64,000 bases of DNA from Eubacterium ruminantium (GCA_900108205.1 FNUU01000001.1:62001-126000), one strand, 5' to 3'. Shown: positions 46,081 through 55,016, counted from the stretch's first letter. Numbers and translations: made by a program. Notes: generated from the sequence alone by a model not told the origin.

Positions 46081-47508
46081 ATGGCTGAACAGATAAAGAA
46101 AGTAGGTATTACCGAAACTGTTCTTCGTGATGCTCATCAGTCACTGATCGCAACACGTATGACAACAGAGGATATGCTTCCTATCATAGATAAAATGGAT
46201 AAAGTCGGTTATCATTCAGTTGAATGCTGGGGAGGAGCTACATTTGATGCCTGCCTCAGATTCCTGAAGGAGGATCCATGGGAGAGACTCAGAAAGCTCA
46301 GAGATGGCTTTAAGAATACAAAGCTTCAGATGCTTTTCAGAGGACAGAATATCCTTGGATATAATCATTATTCAGATGATGTTGTTGAATATTTCGTTCA
46401 GAAGTCAATTGCAAATGGTATTGATATCATTCGTATTTTCGACTGTCTGAATGATCTTCGTAACCTTGAGACAGCTGTTAAGGCTGCTAATAAGGAAGGC
46501 GGACATGCTCAGATTGCACTTTCTTATACTCTTGGTGATGCATATACACTTGATTACTGGAAGAATATTGCAAAAGAGATCGAAGAGATGGGTGCAAATT
46601 CAATCTGTATCAAGGATATGGCAGGACTTCTTGTTCCTTACGAAGCAGAGAGACTTGTTAAGGCTCTTAAGGAAGGTACATCACTTCCAATACAGCTTCA
46701 TACACATTATACATCAGGTGTTGCTGCAATGACTTACATGAAGGCAGTAGAGGCCGGATGTGATGTTATTGATACAGCTATGTCACCAATGGCTATGGGT
46801 ACTTCACAGCCTGCAACAGAAGTTCTTGTTGAGACCTTCAAGGGAACACCATATGATACAGGTCTTGATCAGAACCTTCTTGCAGAGATTGCTGATTACT
46901 TCACACCACTTCGTGAGAAGTACATTTCAAGCGGTCTTATGAGTACAAAGGTTATGGGTGTTAATATCAAGACACTTCTTTACCAGGTACCTGGTGGTAT
47001 GCTTTCAAACCTTGTTTCACAGCTTAAGGAAGCCGGCAAGGATGACAAGCTTACAGCAGTTCTTGAGGAAGTTCCAAAGGTACGTAAGGACTTTGGTGAA
47101 CCACCTCTTGTTACTCCTTCTTCACAGATCGTTGGTACACAGGCTGTTCTCAATGTTCTCTATGGAAATGGAGGAGAGGGCGCTGACAGATATAAGATGT
47201 TTACTCAGCAGTCAAAGGATCTTCTTTCAGGAAAGTATGGTAAGACTGTAAAGCCTTTCAATCCTGAAGTTCAGAAGAAAGCTATCGGCGATGCTACACC
47301 TATTACCTGCAGACCTGCAGATAATATCCCTGATATGCTTCCTGAATTTGAAGAGAAGGTTGCACCATACAAGCAGCAGGATGAAGACGTACTGTCTTAT
47401 GCACTGTTCCCACAGGTTGCTACTGAATTCTTCAAATACAGAGATGCACAGCAGAAGAAGATTGATACTTCTGTAGCTGATACAGATTCAAAAGCTTATC
47501 CTGTATAA
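46081..47508 (+). CDS. Oxaloacetate decarboxylase alpha/5S carboxyltransferase subunit without biotin domain
   Basis: 475 aa. Transfers carboxyl between oxaloacetate/pyruvate and biotin. The TIM-barrel HMGL-like domain holds ETVLRDAHQSLIATRMTTED (metal Asp), MLFRGQNILGY, IFDCLNDLRN, the carboxylated Lys in CIKDMAGLL, and the metal-binding HTHYTSG. The conserved C-terminal PYC-type domain follows (SQIVGTQAVLNVLYG). The chain stops before any biotinyl domain, so the separate carrier in the operon must serve it, as in transcarboxylase 5S. Last gene of the operon; a hairpin follows. Confidence 0.93.
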   Translation: MAEQIKKVGITETVLRDAHQSLIATRMTTEDMLPIIDKMDKVGYHSVECWGGATFDACLRFLKEDPWERLRKLRDGFKNTKLQMLFRGQNILGYNHYSDDVVEYFVQKSIANGIDIIRIFDCLNDLRNLETAVKAANKEGGHAQIALSYTLGDAYTLDYWKNIAKEIEEMGANSICIKDMAGLLVPYEAERLVKALKEGTSLPIQLHTHYTSGVAAMTYMKAVEAGCDVIDTAMSPMAMGTSQPATEVLVETFKGTPYDTGLDQNLLAEIADYFTPLREKYISSGLMSTKVMGVNIKTLLYQVPGGMLSNLVSQLKEAGKDDKLTAVLEEVPKVRKDFGEPPLVTPSSQIVGTQAVLNVLYGNGGEGADRYKMFTQQSKDLLSGKYGKTVKPFNPEVQKKAIGDATPITCRPADNIPDMLPEFEEKVAPYKQQDEDVLSYALFPQVATEFFKYRDAQQKKIDTSVADTDSKAYPV

Positions 47509-47533
47509 TAGCAAATAAATATACTTCTTTTAA

Positions 47534-47566
47534 AACGCCCTCACAGCATCTGCTGTGGGGGCGTTC
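47534..47566 (+). terminator. Hairpin after the decarboxylase operon, probable terminator
   Basis: AACGCCC-T-CACAGCA pairs with TGCTGTG-G-GGGCGTT with a 2-base loop. No T-run follows, so it may stabilise the mRNA end instead. Confidence 0.6.
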
Positions 47567-47568
47567 GT

Positions 47569-47708
47569 GCGCACTGAGCGAGTCATGCACATGCGCACTG
47601 AGCGAGTCATGCACATGCAAAGCATGTGCTGTGAAAGAGGCTGTGGGCATGCGTGCTTGCACGCTAATGCACATAGTCTCTTTCACAACACATGTGTCGA
47701 AGACACAT
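47569..47708. repeat. Family C repeat, copy C2, with nested hairpins
   Basis: A 24-base unit starting GCGCACTGAGCGAGTCATGC is duplicated in tandem at 47569-47592 and 47593-47616. Then GTGAAAGAG pairs with CTCTTTCAC around a GC-rich core, and ACATGTGT-CGAAG-ACACATGT forms another hairpin. The unit and the GCACATAG phrase are shared with 12686-12762. Confidence 0.75.
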
Positions 47709-47710
47709 GT

Positions 47711-47856
47711 ATATGACGAGCGTGCGACATGAGATAACCCCAAAGGGGTTATGAATGGTCGCGTCAAGTATATGGATGAATATATATGACGAGCGTGCGA
47801 CATGAGATAACCCCGAAGGGGTTATGAATGGTCGTGTCAAGTATATGGATGAATAT
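47711..47856. repeat. 73-base tandem duplication carrying a hairpin
   Basis: Copies at 47711-47783 and 47784-47856 differ at two positions: one in the loop of ATAACCCC-(A/G)AA-GGGGTTAT and one in GTCG(C/T)GTC. The hairpin stem is unchanged in both. Unit begins ATATGACGAGCGTGCGACAT. Confidence 0.9.
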
Positions 47857-47919
47857 ATATATAACTGACATAGAAAAGATATACAAATCAAACAAAAATA
47901 TGGAAAAAATATGACAAAG

Positions 47920-47928
47920 TGTTATAAT
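47920..47928 (+). promoter_or_regulatory. Extended -10 promoter for the 1196-aa protein gene
   Basis: TGT directly before a perfect TATAAT. It implies a leader of about 125 bases; the -35 region is not convincing. Confidence 0.45.
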
Positions 47929-48059
47929 GTTTTTCGTAGCATAAATTGAAGACTGCATCAGATTATGATGCAATTCTTCACAGATACAGGTATGAGAAAG
48001 GCATGCCTTAAGTTGTTATAGTTTATTTTTTAAAAGTATTTAAAAGGAAGGGTAGGTTT

Positions 48060-51000
48060 ATGGAACGAAAAAAGAAAAAATGTAAAAGAATACTCAGCCT
48101 GCTTCTTGCTCTGACGCTAGTAGTCGGGACATTAAGCAGCGTAGGAAGCAAGGTTTATGCAGATGAAATATATTCGTATGAATTTACGGTATATGACGGT
48201 ACTGATACCAGTGAATATTTACCTTTATATGGTTATTACGCAGATGCTTACCAGAAAAGCCAGTATATTATTCCGGCAGAAGATTTGTCCGGTCTTACAG
48301 GTACAACAATTACAGAGTTAAAGTATTATTTAGAGAATAAATCGGAAAAAAAATTAGACGGTTCTTTTAAGGTTTATCTTAAAGAAATCGATAATAGTGT
48401 TTTTGCAGATAATAAATTTCTCAGTGTTGAAGATGCATATCTTTTTTACGAAGGAGAGCTTGATAACACCGGTGACATCATGGAGGTTGTAACTAACCAA
48501 GATGGTTATAAGTATAATGGCGGAAATCTTTTGGTAAGCTTTTTTGAAACTGTTGAAGGTGATAATTATAGTCATGCATATTTCTATGGCGTAAATAAAG
48601 AAAATGCCTCGTTACATGCATATAGTTATGATGGCCTTAATTATATTGATACAGCTGATTCTAGTATAAAAGGCTTTATTCCTAAAACAACAATTGTATA
48701 TGAAACAGAACATCAGCATAAGTATTCATATACAGCTTCAGATAATGTTATAAATGTTGTATGTTCAGATGAAGACTGTGGATTTCATAGTGTTCCAATA
48801 GAAAAGATTATACTTCAGGCTCCTGAAAAGCTTACAAATAATGGCTCACAAAGCCCGGAGGTTAGAATAATCGGTAATATTCCCGAAGGAACAGCTTATA
48901 CAGTAACGTATAAAAAAGGTGATGAAGTGCTTGATTCCGCTCCAATAGAAGCTGGTACATATACAGCCAGTCTTACAATCGGAGAAGCTACAGCCACTAT
49001 TGATTATACTATAGAGCAAGGCTTTGTGGTATGTGATGGAACAAATACAGATGATGCTCCAATTAATGAAATGGCTAATGACGCATATCAAAAGTGTCAG
49101 TTCATTATACCAAAAGAAAACTTGACTGCTCTTAACAACAAAGCTATTAAGGGATTGAGATTTTTTACAGCACAGGCAGCAAAGGGATCCTGGGCAAAAT
49201 CAAAATTTCAGGTATTCTTAAGCGAGACTGAGGAGACAACTTTTAGCGTTAGTCGTTTTATTGACACTGAAAATTCGTTACTTTGCTATGAGGGTGGACT
49301 TGATGCAACCGGTAGTACAATGGATGTTATTTTTAATAAAGGCTACTACGAATATTCAGGAGAAAATCTCCTTGTAAGCATCTTTCTTACCGACCCACAG
49401 GGTGGATATTCTTCAGGTGCTGGATTATTATTCACTGGAGTTTCCAGTGAAGGATCTTCGCTTTGGTATTATAATTATGGCTCTTTTAATATTTATAACG
49501 GATCACAGCAAAACTTCCTTCCGAAGACAGAATTTATGATAATGAATGCTCATGATCATAAATTTGAGTATGCTGCTGATGGTCCATCAATATATGCTTA
49601 TTGCACATCTGATGATGATTGCTATTTCAACAACTTTGAACCTTCACTTACAATAAAGGCACCTGAATATCAGTTTGCAGAGTCAACTGAAAAAACAGAG
49701 GCTACTTTAATTGGTCAGATACCGTGTATTGAAAAACCTGAAGTTGTATACAAAAAAGGTGAAACAATACTCGAAGCGGCTCCTACCGAACCTGGCAGAT
49801 ATAATGCAAGTATTACTGTGGGTACTGCTACTGCCTCTCTTGATTATGTGATAGGTGAAGGTCTTACAGTAAATGATGGAACTGATACCAGTTATATATA
49901 TCCTGTAGACAGTTATCATCTTGATAAGTATTCCAAGATACAATATATAATACCTGCTGATGCACTTACCGATATGCAGGATCAGAGCATCCATGGAATG
50001 AGCTTTTATATTTCTTACCCGGCATCTCATATATGGAATTCTGATTTTGAAATATATCTTAAAGAGGTAGAAGAGACAGGTTTTTCAGAGAATAGAGCAT
50101 TTATGAGTGTAACAGATGATGATCTTGTTTATACAGGAAGTCTTGATGCAACAGATCCATATTATGAAGGCATGAAAGAACCTCAAGTCGAGCTTGTTTC
50201 TTCGGAGGAATCCTATGATAACTCTGTAGATAACTCCAAAGGAATATCTTATGATGGCAATAAAACCATGAATGTAAGATTTGATAATAGCTTTGCTTAT
50301 AAGGGTGGCAACCTTCTTGTTACCGTATATCATGTATCTAAAGAGCCTACGAGTTATTCTGCATATTTCTATGGAGTATATTATGGCGGTGGAGATAAAA
50401 TAGCAAAAAAGAATATCGATAATGATAGTTCTGAAAGTGATGTTATTGTAAGTATAGCTGCATATGGCTCAGATCTTGATGATATAACAAATGGAGATTC
50501 CGGTGTTGCAATGTTCCTTCCAAAGACAACATTTTCTTATCTCCCAACAGAGGCTGTTATAACTGCTAATCCTGTCGACACAAAGGTTATCAGAGGAAGC
50601 AAGGCTAAGTTTAGTGTTAAAGCTGAAGGTAAAAACCTTACATATAAGTGGCAGAATAGCGTTGATGGTGAAACATGGACGGACAGCAAAGCAACCGGTT
50701 ATAATACAAATACTATCAGTTTTAAGGCAACAGATAAGCTGGATGGCAGATATTTCAGATGTATAGTTTCCAATTCTCTAGGCGAGATTATTTCTGAACC
50801 AGCTAAGCTTACAACTCTTCCTGTTGTAAGTGTTCAGCCTAAGAATGCAGCAGGTACTGTTGGCTCAGATGCTAAATTTACTTTTAAGAGCAGATCCTCT
50901 GCGGCAACCTTTGAGTGGCAGATAAGTACAGACGGCGGCGAGACCTGGAAGAAGAGCGGTGCTGAAGGAAATACCACAAATACACTTACAGTACCAATAA

Positions 51001-51650
51001 AGTCAGGTAACTACAATGGCTATATGTTCAGATGTAAGGTTACAAACGGAACCTGGGTAGAATATACAGAGGCTGCAAAGCTTTCTGTTAAGCCGGCAGT
51101 TACAGTTCAGCAAAAGGATGTAACGGAATATTACGGAAATCTTGTTAAGCTTTACGTTAAGGCTTCAGGAACAAATCCACAGTATCAGTGGCAGGTTAAA
51201 TCACCAACTTCTGGAAAGTGGGGCAACAGCTCACAGGCCGGAAACAATACCAACATTCTTAAATTCACTTCTGTAGAATCACTTAACGGAAGAGAGTTCA
51301 GATGTAAGATCACAGATAACGGATATACAGTATACAGTGATGTAGTTAAGTTTACAGCTGTTTCAAATATCCTTACACAGCCAAAGAATGTTTCTGTAAA
51401 GAATGGCGGAACAGCTAAGTTCTCAATCAAAGCAACAGGAACAGAGGGCGAGACATCTTACTACTGGCAGTACAGCAAGGACGGTGGAAAGACCTGGACA
51501 GGTATCAAGGTTGATGGTTCTGTAGTAACTACAGATACACTCACCCTTACAAAGGTAACTGCTTCTCAGAGTAACTGGCTTTTCCGTTGCAGAGTAAAGA
51601 ACAGAAGTATTTATACTTTCTCTGATGCGGCTAAGCTTACTGTGAAATAG
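48060..51650 (+). CDS. Large secreted protein: three jelly-roll-like repeats plus four Ig-like domains
   Basis: 1196 aa. A signal peptide ends near residue 35 (KVYA-DE). Three repeats (about 40-216, 320-496, 598-826) start with a V-x-DGTDTS/N pattern, then Y.K.QYIIP and a GxxFYxx-like strand, recalling surface modules common in Bacteroidetes. Repeats 1 and 2 are each followed by a linker of about 100 aa with a His-x-His...Cys-x4-6-Cys set and an MBG-like beta region. Residues 830-1196 are four Ig-like domains that match, one to one, those of the protein at 36377. There is no LPXTG or SLH motif. The ribosome binding site is AAGGAAGGG. Adhesion or substrate binding is inferred; no enzyme domain was seen. 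Confidence 0.9.
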   Translation: MERKKKKCKRILSLLLALTLVVGTLSSVGSKVYADEIYSYEFTVYDGTDTSEYLPLYGYYADAYQKSQYIIPAEDLSGLTGTTITELKYYLENKSEKKLDGSFKVYLKEIDNSVFADNKFLSVEDAYLFYEGELDNTGDIMEVVTNQDGYKYNGGNLLVSFFETVEGDNYSHAYFYGVNKENASLHAYSYDGLNYIDTADSSIKGFIPKTTIVYETEHQHKYSYTASDNVINVVCSDEDCGFHSVPIEKIILQAPEKLTNNGSQSPEVRIIGNIPEGTAYTVTYKKGDEVLDSAPIEAGTYTASLTIGEATATIDYTIEQGFVVCDGTNTDDAPINEMANDAYQKCQFIIPKENLTALNNKAIKGLRFFTAQAAKGSWAKSKFQVFLSETEETTFSVSRFIDTENSLLCYEGGLDATGSTMDVIFNKGYYEYSGENLLVSIFLTDPQGGYSSGAGLLFTGVSSEGSSLWYYNYGSFNIYNGSQQNFLPKTEFMIMNAHDHKFEYAADGPSIYAYCTSDDDCYFNNFEPSLTIKAPEYQFAESTEKTEATLIGQIPCIEKPEVVYKKGETILEAAPTEPGRYNASITVGTATASLDYVIGEGLTVNDGTDTSYIYPVDSYHLDKYSKIQYIIPADALTDMQDQSIHGMSFYISYPASHIWNSDFEIYLKEVEETGFSENRAFMSVTDDDLVYTGSLDATDPYYEGMKEPQVELVSSEESYDNSVDNSKGISYDGNKTMNVRFDNSFAYKGGNLLVTVYHVSKEPTSYSAYFYGVYYGGGDKIAKKNIDNDSSESDVIVSIAAYGSDLDDITNGDSGVAMFLPKTTFSYLPTEAVITANPVDTKVIRGSKAKFSVKAEGKNLTYKWQNSVDGETWTDSKATGYNTNTISFKATDKLDGRYFRCIVSNSLGEIISEPAKLTTLPVVSVQPKNAAGTVGSDAKFTFKSRSSAATFEWQISTDGGETWKKSGAEGNTTNTLTVPIKSGNYNGYMFRCKVTNGTWVEYTEAAKLSVKPAVTVQQKDVTEYYGNLVKLYVKASGTNPQYQWQVKSPTSGKWGNSSQAGNNTNILKFTSVESLNGREFRCKITDNGYTVYSDVVKFTAVSNILTQPKNVSVKNGGTAKFSIKATGTEGETSYYWQYSKDGGKTWTGIKVDGSVVTTDTLTLTKVTASQSNWLFRCRVKNRSIYTFSDAAKLTVK

Positions 51651-51809
51651 TTGGTACTGAATAGTTGTGATACTATTGTTTAAAATGTAATAACAGATTG
51701 AAATCAATTGATTATTAAACATTGATTGGTTTGGTAATTGATCATATAAGATTAATGAATTTAATTGAAGATAAGTCTGTTATAGTATTGCAAGATTAAT
51801 AAACAATAC

Positions 51810-51888
51810 GGATGCTTCATATCGTATGAATGATATGTCCCCGGGATCACGGGTTCATGTCAATACGGTATAGAAGCATCCTTTTTTA
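51810..51888 (+). terminator. Terminator after the 1196-aa protein gene
   Basis: GGATGCTTC pairs with GAAGCATCC, with inner ATAtCGTAT/ATACGGTAT pairing and a large branched loop, then six T residues. Confidence 0.85.
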
Positions 51889-51963
51889 TATAAGCAGTAA
51901 AAACTGCGTTCATAATCCGACAATGATAGCGCCTCTGGTTTGTTTTAATTTGGATAAGATATA

Positions 51964-52077
51964 TTATGAGAAGCAAAAACCGCTTCTCATAATCCTGCGG
52001 GACTAAAGTCCCTACGGTATCTTATCAAGAAAAACAAATACTCACTTCGTTCGTGCTTGTTTTTCTTCGGATAAGAT
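51964..52077. repeat. Family A palindromic repeat, copy A5 (all three hairpins, best preserved)
   Basis: Hairpin i: TTATGAGAAGC-AAAAACC-GCTTCTCATAA. Hairpin ii: GGGAC-TAAA-GTCCC. Hairpin iii: CTTATC...GGATAAG with inner AAGAAAAACAA/TTGTTTTTCTT. It abuts the stop codon of the convergent AraC gene and may terminate it. Confidence 0.9.
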
Positions 52078-52080
52078 AAT

Positions 52081-52950
52081 TTACAGACCATGAGATTTTC
52101 GGAACTGCTTTGGTGTTGTATTGTATTTTCTTTTAAAACATCTTATCAGATGACTGCAGTCAGAAAAGCCGGTTTCATTTGCAATATAGCTGAGATCATA
52201 GTCGGTAAAGAGAAGCAGGTTTTCTGCTTTTATGAGTCTCACGAATTCTATATACTGCTTGCAGCTTTGACCATATTTTGAATGAAACTGCTTTGCAAAA
52301 TATGAGTAGCTCATGTTTGAAAGCTTGGCCAGATGTTCTATGCTGATGCTTTCATTTGAATGTCTGTCGATATAGATCAACGCTTCATGAAGCGAACTGC
52401 TGTCACGGTTGATGATCTCGTCATGATTAAGATCGATACCGGATTTATACCATTTTCGTATCATTTGGAGTAACAGGCTTGTGATCCTGTTGTAGATATA
52501 TGTATAGAATCCATATGCCTTCTGGTTAACTTCAGAAACCATCTGATCAAAGAAGCTTCTTAGCGAATCCCCTTCAAAGTCGGTATCATTAAAAATATAA
52601 TGAGGCTCTTTTAACTGTGCTATATATGACAGAACTGAAGATACGTCAGGAATGTAACTTTCATTAAACTGTATTCTTCTTGCATTGAACTTAATACAGA
52701 CATAATTATAAGGTTCTGGAGAATCCTGAAATACAGAATGTACAATTTGAGGTGGAATGATGATCATATCGCCCTTCTTTAAGGTATAAGACAGATTATT
52801 AAAGCTTACATTAATGCTGCCTTCCTCGACATAAAGCATTTCGACAAAATAATGCCAGTGTAATCTTACCGGCAGACGCAGAGTTGTATTCGAACAATAA
52901 AAGGCCTCTACAGGCGAATTTAGAATATCATTATATTCAAAAAGATCCAT
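52081..52950 (-). CDS. AraC-family transcriptional regulator
   Basis: 289 aa. The N-terminal cupin sensor domain (about 15-110; LHWHYFVEMLYVEEGSI, YTLKKGDMIIIPPQIVHS) would bind a sugar-like ligand; two helix-turn-helix motifs close the protein (LSNMSYSYFAKQFHSKYGQS and DLSYIANETGFSDCSHLIRC). The start is ATG 52950: GGGAGG lies six bases upstream, whereas ATG 52965 has no such site. It is divergent from an ABC exporter pair, which it probably controls. Confidence 0.9.
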   Translation of the reverse strand: MDLFEYNDILNSPVEAFYCSNTTLRLPVRLHWHYFVEMLYVEEGSINVSFNNLSYTLKKGDMIIIPPQIVHSVFQDSPEPYNYVCIKFNARRIQFNESYIPDVSSVLSYIAQLKEPHYIFNDTDFEGDSLRSFFDQMVSEVNQKAYGFYTYIYNRITSLLLQMIRKWYKSGIDLNHDEIINRDSSSLHEALIYIDRHSNESISIEHLAKLSNMSYSYFAKQFHSKYGQSCKQYIEFVRLIKAENLLLFTDYDLSYIANETGFSDCSHLIRCFKRKYNTTPKQFRKSHGL

Positions 52951-52993
52951 GTTGTACCTCCCCATTTTTCTTTTATAAATAATCCGAAATTTT

Positions 52994-53013
52994 CTGTTTT
53001 ATTTTTAAAACAG
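52994..53013. promoter_or_regulatory. Palindrome in the AraC leader, possible operator
   Basis: CTGTTTT-ATTTTT-AAAACAG: seven-base perfect arms, located where AraC transcription would begin. It could be an operator or an mRNA hairpin. Confidence 0.35.
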
Positions 53014-53040
53014 CATAATACCCCATAAATATTTAGGCAA
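53012..53040 (-). promoter_or_regulatory. Candidate promoter of the AraC gene
   Basis: On the minus strand TTGCCT, 17 bases, TATGCT. The match is moderate. Confidence 0.35.
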
Positions 53041-53198
53041 TCCCTAATGTTTTGCCCTTTAAGCATACCTATTCATGATAGATTTGTTATATTTTTATGC
53101 AAGTCGATTATAGTATAAATCACAGCAGAATGCTACTCTAACATTCACCGTCATAAAAAAATGAAACTCAGAGACTACGATTATATATCACTAATTTA

Positions 53199-55016
53199 AT
53201 GAGACAAAATATCATGAAAGAAAAAAAGATTAAAAAGGCAAGAAAAACAAATAAATATCCAAAGACAAGACTCGCATGGCTGTGGGAAAATGCTGCAGGC
53301 TGTCATGCTTTATATGTAACTGCAATGTTCGGTACCGTTCTTTACAATGTGATGCAGCTTACTGTACCGTATTTTTCGGGAAGGATAGTGGATACCTTTC
53401 TAAGCGGAGAAAATGCAAGGCAGAACCTTGAGCAGAATAAGGAGCTCTTTTTCAGACTTCTCATTCTTATGATAGGACTTACTGTTCTCAGAACTGTTAT
53501 AGTTTATGCAGACTGTATGGCATATGAGCATGTTTCACAAAAAGTACTGTTCCGTGTCAGAAATTATCTGTTCAATAAACTTGAGCGTCAGGATATGACC
53601 TTCTACAGTACATACAGAACCGGAGATCTGATGACCAGAGTGACCGGCGATCTGGATGCCGTAAGACATATGACTGCATGGGTTGTGCGTGTGCTCATAG
53701 AGTCATTTTCACTTTTCCTTGCAGTAGCAGTTTATTTTATTTTCATCAACTGGAAGATGGCTCTGTCGCTGCTGGCAATATCTCCATTTGTATTTCTCAT
53801 CATATATCTCTTCAAGAAGAAGGTTGCACCGCTTCATGCTGAGCTAAGGGAGAAGCTGGCCGGACTGAATACTATCGCTCAGGAAAACATTGCAGGAAAC
53901 CGTGTTGTTAAGGCATTTGCAAGAGAAGATTATGAGATTCAAAAATTTGATAAAGCCAACACCGAATACCGCGAAACAAATAAAAATACCGGCCTTGTAT
54001 GGATCAAATTCTTTCCGTATGTGGAAAGTATAGCCAATCTGATGCCGGTGGTAATGCTTGCGGTGGGTGGCTTGTTCCTTATATATGACGAGCTTACTAT
54101 GGGCGAATATGTGGCCTTTTCCGGCCTTATCTGGGCAATTTCAAACCCTATGAGAATGATGGGGAATATCATGAATGAATTTCAGAGATTTGCTTCTGCA
54201 TCAGATAAGGTAATGGAAATTTACTATTCTGAACCAACTATAAAAAATGATGAGAGTCTTGCGGAACATCCGGAAAGATTCAAAGGAAGCATAGAGTTTA
54301 AAAATGTATCCTTCAAATATGATGATGGTACCATTCCGGTTCTTTACGACATCTCATTTAAAGCAGAGGCCGGTGAAACCATCGCTATCATGGGCGAAAC
54401 AGGATGTGGAAAAACAACTCTTATAAATCTTATACCAAGATTTTTTGATGCAACAGGCGGAGAGGTTCTGATAGATGGCCGTAAAGTTACGGACTACAGA
54501 CTTAAGGATCTGAGAAGAAATATAGGCCTCGCAACCCAGGATGTGCTTCTTTATTCGGACACGATTGTGGGTAATATTTCTTACGGAGACGGACATATAA
54601 AGCTGAATGATGTAATAAAGTTTGCACGTTATTCAGCTGCTGATGATTTTATTTCCAAAATGCCGGAAGGCTACGATACTGTTGTCGGAGAGCGTGGAGT
54701 AGGCCTTTCCGGAGGACAGAAGCAGAGGATTTCTCTTGCAAGAGCTCTTGCTGTAAAGCCGTCAATACTCATTCTTGATGATACTACCTCGGCAGTCGAC
54801 CTCGAAACAGAAAAACATATTCAGGAAGCTCTTCAGAAGCTGGATTTTGAGGCAACCAAGATCATCATCGCTCAGAGAATATCTACAGCAAGAACTGCTG
54901 ATAAGATTCTGATACTCCGAGACGGCAAGATAGTTGAAGCAGGAACGCATGATGAGCTTGTTGCAAAAGGCGGATATTACAGTGAACTCGTCAGGCTGCA
55001 GACAGGTGAAGCTTAA
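53199..55016 (+). CDS. ABC exporter half-transporter with degenerate catalytic site (subunit 1)
   Basis: 605 aa: a basic N-terminus, a six-helix membrane domain (about 30-330) and an ATPase domain. Walker A is GETGCGKTT, Q-loop ATQDVLLY, signature LSGGQKQ, and Walker B ILILDD, where the usual catalytic Glu is Asp (DDTTSAVD). That change is the hallmark of the non-hydrolytic site of heterodimeric exporters such as BmrC or TM287. The start is uncertain: no clear ribosome binding site precedes ATG 53199 or ATG 53214. It is paired with the next gene. Confidence 0.92.
   Translation: MRQNIMKEKKIKKARKTNKYPKTRLAWLWENAAGCHALYVTAMFGTVLYNVMQLTVPYFSGRIVDTFLSGENARQNLEQNKELFFRLLILMIGLTVLRTVIVYADCMAYEHVSQKVLFRVRNYLFNKLERQDMTFYSTYRTGDLMTRVTGDLDAVRHMTAWVVRVLIESFSLFLAVAVYFIFINWKMALSLLAISPFVFLIIYLFKKKVAPLHAELREKLAGLNTIAQENIAGNRVVKAFAREDYEIQKFDKANTEYRETNKNTGLVWIKFFPYVESIANLMPVVMLAVGGLFLIYDELTMGEYVAFSGLIWAISNPMRMMGNIMNEFQRFASASDKVMEIYYSEPTIKNDESLAEHPERFKGSIEFKNVSFKYDDGTIPVLYDISFKAEAGETIAIMGETGCGKTTLINLIPRFFDATGGEVLIDGRKVTDYRLKDLRRNIGLATQDVLLYSDTIVGNISYGDGHIKLNDVIKFARYSAADDFISKMPEGYDTVVGERGVGLSGGQKQRISLARALAVKPSILILDDTTSAVDLETEKHIQEALQKLDFEATKIIIAQRISTARTADKILILRDGKIVEAGTHDELVAKGGYYSELVRLQTGEA

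Noticed and set aside
47569-47856. Possible CRISPR array
   Set aside because: Only two copies of each unit lie head to tail without unique spacers, and no cas genes are present.
47432-47973. Overlapping minus-strand frames of 69-123 codons with repeated peptide phrases
   Set aside because: The repeated phrases come from the 73-base and 24-base duplications; the frames have no ribosome binding sites and no coding bias.
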